NCBI GenBank assembly: GCA_000818945.1 | Contig: KN805398.1 | Coordinates: 387,260-451,259, forward strand | Origin: Schizochytrium sp. CCTCC M209059 | Lineage: Eukaryota; Sar; Bigyra; Thraustochytrida; Thraustochytriidae | Reading direction: 5' to 3' | Length of the DNA stretch: 64,000 bases | Part shown: in pieces, positions 41,043 to 49,334 of the stretch | Layout: each line of letters opens with the position of its first letter | Numbering within the stretch: position 1 is the first letter of the stretch | The notes under the pieces: generated by a model | Databases searched by the model: none | Seen by the model: the letters and a program-made list of their open reading frames with translations, nothing else | What the model was told of the DNA's origin: nothing | Program-made: the position numbers and the translations under genes

Positions 41043-42249
41043 ATCACAACAGCAGAAACAAAATCAGGACCAACAACACTCAGGAAAGGCCCCGAGTCGA
41101 GGTGCTGCTGCGGGCACGCGGCGTGGGACGTTCTGTGGTACAGCTGAATACGTTTCTCCAGAGGTGCTCTCTGACCAAGACCCGTCCGTCGCTGCAGACC
41201 TCTGGGCTTTAGGATGCATGATCTTCCAAATGCTCATTGGCCGCCCACCTTTTCGAGGTGGCTCCGAGTACTTTACTTTCCAGCTGATCATGGGTCATGG
41301 CAAAGAACTCGAATTCCCCAAGGTGGAGTATGCACCCACGGATGCGGACGCAGCGGATGCGCCGGAACATCAACAAACAGATAATGACTCCAGCGGAGAC
41401 CAAGAGGCAATCGACGATACTTTGGCGCTTCGCGAAGCCCGCGCGCTTGTGAACGCCTTGCTTCGCCCAGACCCTCTGCAGCGTCTTGGCGCCGGACAGA
41501 ACTGCACGCCCTTCTGCCCCTTGTACAATGCTGACTCCCCGAATGGCCCGCTCGCGTTGCGGTCGCATGCCTTCTTTGCTGGCGTGGAGTGGGACAACCT
41601 GGCAGACCAGCCGGCGCCTCCGCTGCCATACGCGACGGATATCCCCGCGCCCACATTTGATGGCGCCTCGGAAGACTGGATGATGGCGGGAGACATTACA
41701 GAGCTTGAGATGGCGGCGGCGCTGGAGATGACGCCGGCCTCCCCCATGCTCGAAAGCCCGCTAGCGGTCGCATCCGCCAGCACGCCATCATCAAGTGCAG
41801 CCACTTCGCTGCTTTCGCCGCCCGGAGAACTCGGGATCGTCAATGATTCTCCGGTCGGCATGGTATCGCCCGGTTCGGGCATGCCGCTGGACCCAAATCT
41901 ACTGAACAGCACTTCGTCCGGGGGACGCACAGTCGTTGGGGAGCTGTCGCAGTTTCTCAAACCGAATGAGCGTATTGTTCTTGACGGCCTTGTCGTGAAG
42001 CGCAAGAGTCTGTTTCACACCAACACGCGGCATCTTATCCTTACGGACTTGCCTCGCTTTCTCTACGTGGACCCAGTCAAAGTTGTCCTCAAGGGCGAGA
42101 TTGCCATTGAAAGGAGCGTCTTTATTCAGGTCAAGAATAGCAAGACCTTTGACATTGTCACGCCGAAGCGCACTTTTCACATGACAGATCTCATGTCGCA
42201 AGCCAAGCGTTGGCAGGCAGCTTTTGACCAAGTTCACAGCGGTGTATAA
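39950..42249 (+). CDS. PDPK1: PDK1-type AGC protein kinase with C-terminal PH domain
   Basis: The kinase domain starts at KLLGEGAYARV (about 40.5 kb), with the ATP lysine in YAVKVMEK, catalytic loop HRDLKPDN, DFGTVK and the activation-loop motif FCGTAEYVSPE. FRGGSEYFTFQLIM is typical of PDK1. A PH domain near the C-terminus (LDGLVVKRKSLFHTNTRHLI to the helix RWQAAFDQV) completes the PDK1 layout. The kinase phosphorylates activation loops of other AGC kinases after recruitment to PIP3. About 45 extra residues including polyQ (CAG run, about 41007-41043) split DFG from the activation-loop threonine. The kinase frame is open from 39954 but has no ATG before the kinase domain. The nearest upstream ATG (39950, MNSASTSREGEGEG) is in another frame, and the frames would join at the GGA run near 40091-40110. 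Start and N-terminus are therefore uncertain (sequencing indel, or a missed exon). Confidence 0.85.
41007..41043 (+). repeat. CAG run coding polyglutamine inside the PDK1 activation segment
   Basis: About twelve CAG/CAA codons giving a Gln run between the DFG motif and the conserved FCGTAEY of the kinase. Its length is likely polymorphic. Confidence 0.85.
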
Positions 42250-42695
42250 TCATAAGAAAGCAATGCAAACTTTAGACTTTCACTTTTACGCACAACCAGG
42301 CCGAAGTGCGCTTTTTAATCCTTCAAATATCACAGATTGCAGTTTTTGGCCAAGCGTTGACTCCTAATCAGGCTGTTTGAAACAAGGAGACAGACTGACG
42401 CACAGTTGAGCAACATGAGGACCACGGCAGCTCATGGGGATTGCCCGAGACGACGCAAAAGAAAAGGAAATGCAAGCTTTGAGGACGAGCCTCCGTTTAA
42501 AGCGCTCGAACGAGAAGAAAACAGAGTCCGAGACAGAGACTAGAAAGGAAATGCAGGCTCCAAGGTCTCGCCTCTGCCCGGAAACAATCTTTGTGGCTCG
42601 GGCTGCTTTTGCAAGGTCTCGGATTGCCAGACATACAATTTTTTTTCGTACTTGTTCACAAGTTCTGGGCAAGGCTAAGCCTTCTTTCTATTTAT
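42250..42695. other. Convergent 3' region between PDK1 and HADH
   Basis: About 450 bases, AT-richer than the genes. No gene recognised. Confidence 0.5.
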
Positions 42696-43706
42696 TTACT
42701 CCTTGATGACCTTGTTGCCGTCCCACTTGTAAAAGCCTTGGCCGGACTTGCGGCCGAGCTTGCCCTCGGCAACAAGTTCCTCGAGGCACTTGGGCATGAT
42801 GAAGGCAGGCTCGTCAGGGAACATGTCCTTCCAGCCGGAAATGATCGAGTGAATGGTGTCGTGACCAATGTAGTCAGCGAGGTGAAAGGGTCCCATTGGG
42901 TGGCCCGCGCCGCGCATCATGGCCTCGTCAATGTCCTTGGTCGAGGCCTCACCACGATCGTACATCGTGAGCGCCTGTGCGAGGTAAGGCACAAGCAGAC
43001 GGTTCACAACAAATCCAGGCGTATCCTTGCACTTGACGGGGAAGCGCTGCACCTTGTTGGCAAAGTCCATACCAATGTCAAAGGTGGCGTCGCTCGTGTC
43101 CTTGGCCTTGACGACCTCGCACAGGTTCATCATCTGCACGGGGTTGAAAAAATGCAGACCCACGACCTTGTCCGGGCGCCCAGAGGCCTCGGCGAGGTGT
43201 CCGATCGGGAACGACGAGGTGTTGGACGCAAGCACAGTATCCGCATCGCAGACCTGGCCAAGCTCCTTGTAAAAGCTCTTTTTGATGTCGAGGTTTTCGA
43301 TAATGGCCTCAACCACGATCTCGCAACCCTTGAGGTCGTTGATGTCCGAGGTGCCCTGGATCTGGCCCATGACGCTTTCGACCTTTTTCGAGACCTCGCT
43401 GCTATCGGCATCCTTGAGCTTCTTGCTGTACACCTTGGACAGCGAGTTTTCAATGGCCTTGACGCCCTTCTCCATGGCCTGAGGGTTCTTGTCCAGAGCA
43501 ACCACCTGGAAGCCGGCCTTATCCGCGGCCAGCTGGGCAATGCCGTGGCCCATGAGGCCCATGCCCACGACGCCAATCTTGGCGCCGGGCGAGAGCTGCC
43601 CCTTGGCCGCGCTGCTCAGCCCGCGCGTCGACAGAGTCGCCGCCATCTTCGTGCTGCGCAGCGAGACCGCTGCGGCCCGCACGCTGCTTCCGCTCCACGC
43701 CGGCAT
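42696..43706 (-). CDS. HADH: Mitochondrial L-3-hydroxyacyl-CoA dehydrogenase
   Basis: 336 residues from the ATG at 43706. The first 35 residues (MPAWSGSSVRAAAVSLRSTK) are Arg/Ser/Ala-rich without acids, a mitochondrial presequence. The NAD-binding Rossmann motif is KIGVVGMGLMGHGIAQLAA. The family signature follows: SNTSSFPIGHLA, then the catalytic His in GLHFFNPVQMMNLCEVV with the partner Glu nearby. The C-terminal all-alpha dimerisation domain carries TPGFVVNRLLVPYL and AGHPMGPFHLADYIG. The enzyme oxidises L-3-hydroxyacyl-CoA to 3-ketoacyl-CoA in beta-oxidation. The length matches stand-alone HADH rather than the fused trifunctional protein. Catalytic residues look intact. It is convergent with PDK1. 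Confidence 0.95.
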   Translation of the reverse strand: MPAWSGSSVRAAAVSLRSTKMAATLSTRGLSSAAKGQLSPGAKIGVVGMGLMGHGIAQLAADKAGFQVVALDKNPQAMEKGVKAIENSLSKVYSKKLKDADSSEVSKKVESVMGQIQGTSDINDLKGCEIVVEAIIENLDIKKSFYKELGQVCDADTVLASNTSSFPIGHLAEASGRPDKVVGLHFFNPVQMMNLCEVVKAKDTSDATFDIGMDFANKVQRFPVKCKDTPGFVVNRLLVPYLAQALTMYDRGEASTKDIDEAMMRGAGHPMGPFHLADYIGHDTIHSIISGWKDMFPDEPAFIMPKCLEELVAEGKLGRKSGQGFYKWDGNKVIKE

Positions 43707-44470
43707 CCTGCTCACGAGCAACAAGTGAACGCGCTCTGCTGCCGATTCTGCTGCAGTTGCTGCTGCTGTCTCCGCGACGCGGCGCGATGCGGTGCGATGC
43801 GGTGCGATGCGGTGCGATGCGGTGCGATGCGGTGCTCCACGAAATCCCGTTCGGTGTTTGTCAGTCTGTCTGTCAGTCTGTCTGTCTGTCCGCTCAGCTG
43901 CAATCTACTGGGTCCTGGGCGTGCAATCTTCCCCTCGACGTCATGAAACCCGTTTCCCCCTTTTTTTACACTGTACTGCACTGCCTCGCACTGCCTTGCA
44001 CTGCCCTATTCACTCACTGCCTGCCAGGTGCAGCGTAATGCAAGTTGCATTTGTGCACTGCATGGGAACGCAGTGCAACGTGGTGGGAGGTAGTAGTATA
44101 GTAGTACTATACTAGGTCTAGGAGGGCTACTGGAGGAAGTTGCGTAACGCACTTTTTAGATTTTGATGCAATACAGTGCAAGGTAATGCAGCTGAGCGAG
44201 CACAAGAGCTCAAGATACTGCGATGGCACTGAATTGTGGCGAGATTGACTTGGCGGAGGCTAGGATTGGCATCAAAACTTCTTTGGATAACCAAGCAACG
44301 AATGCAGTAAGCTCTGACGGTGCGCACGGCTTGAGGTAATTCTTGACGGACATGGCCAATGAGGATCGCCTAGACAACCCTTCTTGGTGAGACCATCGCG
44401 ACGATAAAGACACACTCCATCCAATGCCCCATTTTCTATAAAACCAACAAGAAGAAACATCTGAATTAGT
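43707..44470. promoter_or_regulatory. Upstream region of HADH and 3' flank of the CH-domain gene
   Basis: Contains a GATGCGGTGC decanucleotide array (43786-43838), TCTG/TCAG repeats (43860-43890), repeated CTGCACTGCC-like units (43970-44040), and a 21-base inverted repeat (44094-44114; 9-base arms TAGTATAGT/ACTATACTA). A 47-codon frame on the minus strand (44353-44210) begins with ATG and reads naturally but matches nothing I know. Confidence 0.45.
43786..43838 (+). repeat. GATGCGGTGC tandem array, about five copies
   Basis: Perfect ten-base repeat upstream of HADH. Its second half is close to the first, so it looks like a duplicated five-base unit (compare CATCG at 2597-2637). Confidence 0.9.
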
Positions 44471-47400
44471 TTACCAGGAGGAGGCGTGACGTGGGTGCAA
44501 GTGCGGTAGCAATAGCGTGTTCAGATTGGCAAAGAGAACGAGGGTGTCCTTGTCCGAGGTACCTTGGAGTTGCAATAATGTGGAGTGGCGCGCGCGCTGG
44601 AGCGCAATATCGACGCGAATTTCGTTCGCATTGCTCAGGTTCACGGACTCGACATCGCCCAGCAGCACATACCCGAATGAAGTTGGCTCTGTAGGGAGTG
44701 ACTTCCACTCGAGCTGCGAACCGGCCAAGGTCAACTCGCAGCGCGCGTGAACATTGCGTCGATGCACTACGACGAGGCGCCGATGGAAGAAAGAACGTGC
44801 AACTTCGAGCTTTTCCTGATGATCAAAGTCTTCGGCACGAACGTTTGACTCTTGCGTGGAAGACCCCACGCCGCGTTGCTTGCGATGACGCGTGCGGCGC
44901 TGCGCGAGCCGCGCGCGGAATCGTTCCTCGTGCTCACGCAGTAGTCTGCGCTCCTGCAAGGCGACCTCCGCCTCCAGAACTGCAGAGTCCCCCGTCGACA
45001 TCGAATGCGCGGCGTCTGCGTCCACCTCATCCACGCCAGCGGGATCGCCTCGGTCCTCCTTCTCAAACGCAAAGCTCGGCCTTGTGTTGGGGCCCCTCAG
45101 ATGTGCGGGCACTGCGGGCGCTCCAAGGCTTAGAGACGAAGGAGAGGTCTCTGGCGCCGGCGGCGGCGAGTGCCGCGGCGGCGGTGGCGACGACAAAGAC
45201 GCCGGCGAGGTCCGCGCAGATGCAAGAGACCGCGCCGATGCTGGCGAACGCGCCGACGCCGGCGGGGATGGGCCTCCGGAGCCATTGGTGAGAGCGAAAC
45301 CTTGCGGGACTGAAGGCACGCGGAGGAGCGAGAGCGCTGTCGAATGCGCGAGCGAGCGATCATCGGCCTCGGAGTCTGCCGTGGTGGACTCTGGCTCCGC
45401 CGTCGAAGCTTCAGAAAAGGCGCGATTGCGAAAAACAAGACCACCAACCCCGCCACCTCGCACCGCGCGCTCTGCACGCAACCGACTACGAATGGCGAAG
45501 AGTAGGAGCACTAAGAGCTCTAGCGAGTCCGCGTGTGGCGTCTCGAAGTCGTCCGAGGTGAGACCGCTAGGAACGCCGAGCATTCGCAGGTGACCCATCA
45601 GTTCCTCGGCGTTGGAACGAATCTCGTCACTGTCGTTGGGCTCGTAATACACCGCGTCCAGGCGCACCGCGTCGGGAAAGAACTGATTCAGGACCGTGAG
45701 AAGGGCATCGCACTTTTGAAAAGCCAGCCAGAGCCCATGGTGCGGTGGGCGCACAACCCCTCGGGGCAAGGGCCGCCCCGCAGTCTTAAGAACACGATCG
45801 AACCAGTTGAGGACCGTTTGTACGCGGGACGAGGTCGAAATGCTCCCACCAAATACCATACTGGCAACCATTTCGCGCAAGAGAGCACAAATGGCGCGCG
45901 GCTCACCGCTGTAAACTTGGACAGCTGTGGGCATGTTACGAGCGGTGACGCCTCGCTGTTTCCATACAACCGAAAGCCCGGTCTCGATGTTTTTTACACA
46001 AGGCGAGCGCGTAAGCCCGCGAACGTTCCAGTGAACGCCGCGGAAAAGGTCCGATGGCGCCGACGAGACTTGTCCGCGAGCATTCCATTGCGTCATGAGA
46101 ACATCAACCAGCTTGCAAAACATGGTACCGTTCTGAAAATTCATCTGCAGCACCTCGACATCCACCGGCTCGTGCCAAACGCGCATTTCGTCAATCCAGT
46201 GCGCGTAGTGAGCAAGTCTTCGGTACGCCTCTGAGGAGCGCGGTGTAGGCATCGCCAACTGACGCTGCTGGCCATCATTACCACTACCACCATTGTAACC
46301 ACCCACACCCTGCGAATTCGGTGTTGTCGCTGCCGCCGCGACAAATTTCGAAGAAGGTCTTCCATCCAAGGCAATTGGACTGTTGCTGCTAGCGGCACGT
46401 GCCGAGGATGAGAGAATCGCTAGCGGAAAGGGCGTCTCCTTCGAGCGAAGTTTTGTTCGACGACGATGCATTTGTAACGCAAACTCATCAGCAGCCTGCA
46501 TGAGCAAAGTGTACGGCACGCGATCGTCTACTGGGATTCCGTGATTCATGGCGCGTGCAAGCTTGTTCAGACGTTCGTGATCTTCAATGGGGAGCGCTAG
46601 GCTTTCCTGCAGCAGCCGTCCAAGATCCTGACGCGCAATTTCACCTTCACCTTCGGGATCAAACCAGGCTACAGCCTCGTGAACGCGGCGTCGCGGTGAA
46701 ATCCTCAGCCCGCGAGCTTCGCACTCATCAAGTGTAGCGCGAAGGATATCAAGAATTGAATTCAAGGCTTCGTGCTCTGACAGGGGCTGCGGTGGCGGAG
46801 GAATCAGGTAGCCGTCAAGACTGACAGTATCATCCAGTTCATCGAGAGCGCCATCGCCTTCAGAGGTGGCATCGTCTCTGCTGCGATTATGACTTGCATT
46901 TCGGAGAAGGGACTTGCTCTCTGGAATCGTACGATCCATTGGCCGGCCAGATTCTCCTAAAGAAGATGAGCGCAATGCGCCGTTTGCCCCTCGGCGTACG
47001 AGCGAGACGAGGGCCAGGTCAGACTGGCGTTCGACAGGTGTCTGCTGGACATCTTCCGGGTACTCATAAGGGAAAAACATGCGTCCGACCTGAGTAGTCC
47101 CCTCGTCACTCAAGGGAGGAGGGGGATAGTCTGGAGCCTGCATGAATTGCGCAAACTCTGTGCTCAAAGAGTCTCGATGAGAAAACGAAGGCTCTGACCC
47201 TTCAGAGCCTGTATCGTGACGCGGAGCCTCGTTCTTGCCACTGTCGCGGTCGCCAGTGGTGTGCTGCGAATTTCCCGTCGGTGCCTCGCTAGATGCAGTC
47301 GTTTCAATTTTGCCAGAGTGGTCGTAAGAACCGTCCTTTTCGCTGTGGTGACTCGCCAAGGAGGCGGTCTCTGATTTACTTTCGAGACGACGGCGCGTTT

Positions 47401-48874
47401 CTTTTGACGCACCATCTCCCTTTGACAGAGGTTGTTTGAATGGGCCACCCAAAATATCTGAGTCAGAATTGGAATCTGAAGCAGCATCTTCTTGCTCGAG
47501 ATCCGCTTCGGTCTCCTCAATGATGGGGTCGCCTCGGAGCGAAATGTCAGACTCGTCTTTCCATGCTTCCAGCAGCTGGCTACGCATGCGTTCATGATCA
47601 TCGTCCGAGTCGCTGTCCAGGCCGACGCGCGCAGGCGATGCTATCGAACGAGCTTTGCTCTGACTTTGCGACTTCTTCGGCCCGTCTTGACTAGTCGGAG
47701 GAGGGCCAGAGGGAAGCGGAATGTCGCTCATGGAAATTGGCTTGGGAGGGCTCACAAACTTGCGTACATGCGTTGGTGGCGGGTCCAGAGGTGGCGGTGG
47801 ACCAAGTGGGAGCGGGACACGCATGGAACGCCCCTTGGATGAGTCGGAACGGAGACTCTCGCGATCGGATCCACTCGTCTCTGAAGCGACTTCGTCAGAC
47901 ATCGGATGGACCCGCAATTGTTGGTGGGATGGAGGTAGTCCTGGGGGTGGCGGTGGAGGAGCAAACGAGGTAGAAAGGCGCGCCGGAGGAGGTGATGCAG
48001 GCAGAGGTACCTGCAAAGGGGCTCCAAGACGCGCACTGGAAGACGAGGCCCTTCTTCGCGGGAAAGGCTCAGACTCTGTCACCAATGCCGAAGATGTTGA
48101 CAGTGGTGGAGGGGGCGAATCTGGAGGCGGACGTGGCTCGAAAACGATGGGGCCCCGACTTGCTCCCTGGTCATCAGAGGAGAAGAAATCAGGTGAAGGT
48201 GGGGGCTCTGGGACTTCAGGTGGCTCGCCTTCTGAATCAACATAGGGGAGTTGCTCACGATCCGTCACGGGTACAGATTGTGCGCGTGCCCGTACGCTCT
48301 CGCGCATGAGGTCATCCCACCTATTGCGAGATGGTGCTACACTCGCACGTCGTGCACCTCCTTGAGCTAGCTCGTCGCTCATGACAGGGGGCGCTGGTGA
48401 TAAGACCAATTTTGGTGAAGCTGCAGGGGGTGGCGGCCTGGGTTTTTGTTGTATTGCGTTGGTATCGGCATTCTCGCTCACTTGTTGCTTCCCAGAGTCT
48501 CGACCTTGCTGCTTCTTTGGTGCAGCGGTCGGTGCTGGAGGTCTTGCGGCTCGTGCGCTGTTTTTTCGCGCAGAGGCCAACGTGGGCTTCTCGCGCGAGC
48601 TCACTTGTCGTGTTTCCTCGTCGTTTGCGATCATGTCCCCCCCAAAGTCCCACACGTTGGGTCGCCTTAGCTCACGGGCGCTGCCGCCGACGCCGTCTGC
48701 CCTCACGGCGCTCCTGCTGCTGCTCGTGCCGCTACTGCTGCTCTTGCCGCTGCTGCTGCTAGCCCCACGCGCTTCCGGCAGACTCCTCGAGGAGCCGCCG
48801 CGAAAGGCCCAGGCTGGCGGCACCGAGGCTGGCGGCGGGGGCGGGCGCGCCTCCGCTTCGTCGCCGCGCCTCAT
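44471..48874 (-). CDS. Giant proline-rich protein with EF-hand-like, two calponin-homology and PH-like domains
   Basis: Single exon, 1467 residues from the ATG at 48874 (in-frame sequence further upstream lacks an ATG). Residues 1-690 are disordered with many Pro runs (PPPPPPGLPPS, PPPLDPPPTH), likely SH3, WW or profilin ligands. An EF-hand-like stretch lies near 730 (WFDPEGEGEIARQDLGRLL). The first CH domain is at about 878-1008 (YAHWIDEMRVW, NFQNGTMFCKLVDVL, VHWNVRGL). The second is at about 1031-1135 (HHGLWLAFQKCDALLTVLN, LRMLGVPSGLT, ADSLELLVLLLFAIRSR). A charged coiled coil (about 1291-1331) and a PH-like C-terminal domain (ELTLAGSQLEWKSL) complete it. EF followed by tandem CH recalls fimbrin/plastin, so actin binding is likely, with the PH-like tail for membrane targeting. 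Domain divergence is substantial; the exact family is unknown. Confidence 0.7.
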   Translation of the reverse strand: MRRGDEAEARPPPPPASVPPAWAFRGGSSRSLPEARGASSSSGKSSSSGTSSSRSAVRADGVGGSARELRRPNVWDFGGDMIANDEETRQVSSREKPTLASARKNSARAARPPAPTAAPKKQQGRDSGKQQVSENADTNAIQQKPRPPPPAASPKLVLSPAPPVMSDELAQGGARRASVAPSRNRWDDLMRESVRARAQSVPVTDREQLPYVDSEGEPPEVPEPPPSPDFFSSDDQGASRGPIVFEPRPPPDSPPPPLSTSSALVTESEPFPRRRASSSSARLGAPLQVPLPASPPPARLSTSFAPPPPPPGLPPSHQQLRVHPMSDEVASETSGSDRESLRSDSSKGRSMRVPLPLGPPPPLDPPPTHVRKFVSPPKPISMSDIPLPSGPPPTSQDGPKKSQSQSKARSIASPARVGLDSDSDDDHERMRSQLLEAWKDESDISLRGDPIIEETEADLEQEDAASDSNSDSDILGGPFKQPLSKGDGASKETRRRLESKSETASLASHHSEKDGSYDHSGKIETTASSEAPTGNSQHTTGDRDSGKNEAPRHDTGSEGSEPSFSHRDSLSTEFAQFMQAPDYPPPPLSDEGTTQVGRMFFPYEYPEDVQQTPVERQSDLALVSLVRRGANGALRSSSLGESGRPMDRTIPESKSLLRNASHNRSRDDATSEGDGALDELDDTVSLDGYLIPPPPQPLSEHEALNSILDILRATLDECEARGLRISPRRRVHEAVAWFDPEGEGEIARQDLGRLLQESLALPIEDHERLNKLARAMNHGIPVDDRVPYTLLMQAADEFALQMHRRRTKLRSKETPFPLAILSSSARAASSNSPIALDGRPSSKFVAAAATTPNSQGVGGYNGGSGNDGQQRQLAMPTPRSSEAYRRLAHYAHWIDEMRVWHEPVDVEVLQMNFQNGTMFCKLVDVLMTQWNARGQVSSAPSDLFRGVHWNVRGLTRSPCVKNIETGLSVVWKQRGVTARNMPTAVQVYSGEPRAICALLREMVASMVFGGSISTSSRVQTVLNWFDRVLKTAGRPLPRGVVRPPHHGLWLAFQKCDALLTVLNQFFPDAVRLDAVYYEPNDSDEIRSNAEELMGHLRMLGVPSGLTSDDFETPHADSLELLVLLLFAIRSRLRAERAVRGGGVGGLVFRNRAFSEASTAEPESTTADSEADDRSLAHSTALSLLRVPSVPQGFALTNGSGGPSPPASARSPASARSLASARTSPASLSSPPPPRHSPPPAPETSPSSLSLGAPAVPAHLRGPNTRPSFAFEKEDRGDPAGVDEVDADAAHSMSTGDSAVLEAEVALQERRLLREHEERFRARLAQRRTRHRKQRGVGSSTQESNVRAEDFDHQEKLEVARSFFHRRLVVVHRRNVHARCELTLAGSQLEWKSLPTEPTSFGYVLLGDVESVNLSNANEIRVDIALQRARHSTLLQLQGTSDKDTLVLFANLNTLLLPHLHPRHASSW

Positions 48875-49334
48875 CGCGCGCCGTCCTCGTGCGAGCCGCC
48901 CCGGCGCGCGGCAGCGGAGGCTGCTCTGCGCGTGTCTCTCTGCTGTCTGCACGCGCCTTGGTCTTTTGCTCTTGCTCGCTCTTGCGTTTTCATTCTTCTT
49001 CTTCTTCTTATCGCAGCCAAGGGCGCTGCCTCTGCAGCCAGCACTGCCACGAGAGGACGCGAGAAGCAGAACCCAGACAGCGCGACGACGACGCGGAGCA
49101 AGCAAGGCGCCTGCGACTGCGACTCGCAAACTGTAGCAGCTTCGAGAACTGGGGATGGCTGGCTCGGCTGGCTGGCTGGGCAGAGCACGGCCAGCTAGAT
49201 CGTAACCTTAGTTGCTTGGGTGATGATGGTGGGAAAAAGAGAAACGAACGAAGAAAAATATTTTTTGTAGGGTAGTAGTACTATATAGGCCCAAAGAGGG
49301 CAATGCGAAGCGAAAGACACATTTTGTAGATTGT
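48875..49334. promoter_or_regulatory. Upstream region of the CH-domain gene
   Basis: About 460 bases between two same-strand genes. TTCTTCTTCTTCTT at 48994-49009, GGCTGGCTGG repeats at 49160-49180, and the palindrome TAGTACTA at 49276-49283 are visible. No gene seen. Confidence 0.4.
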
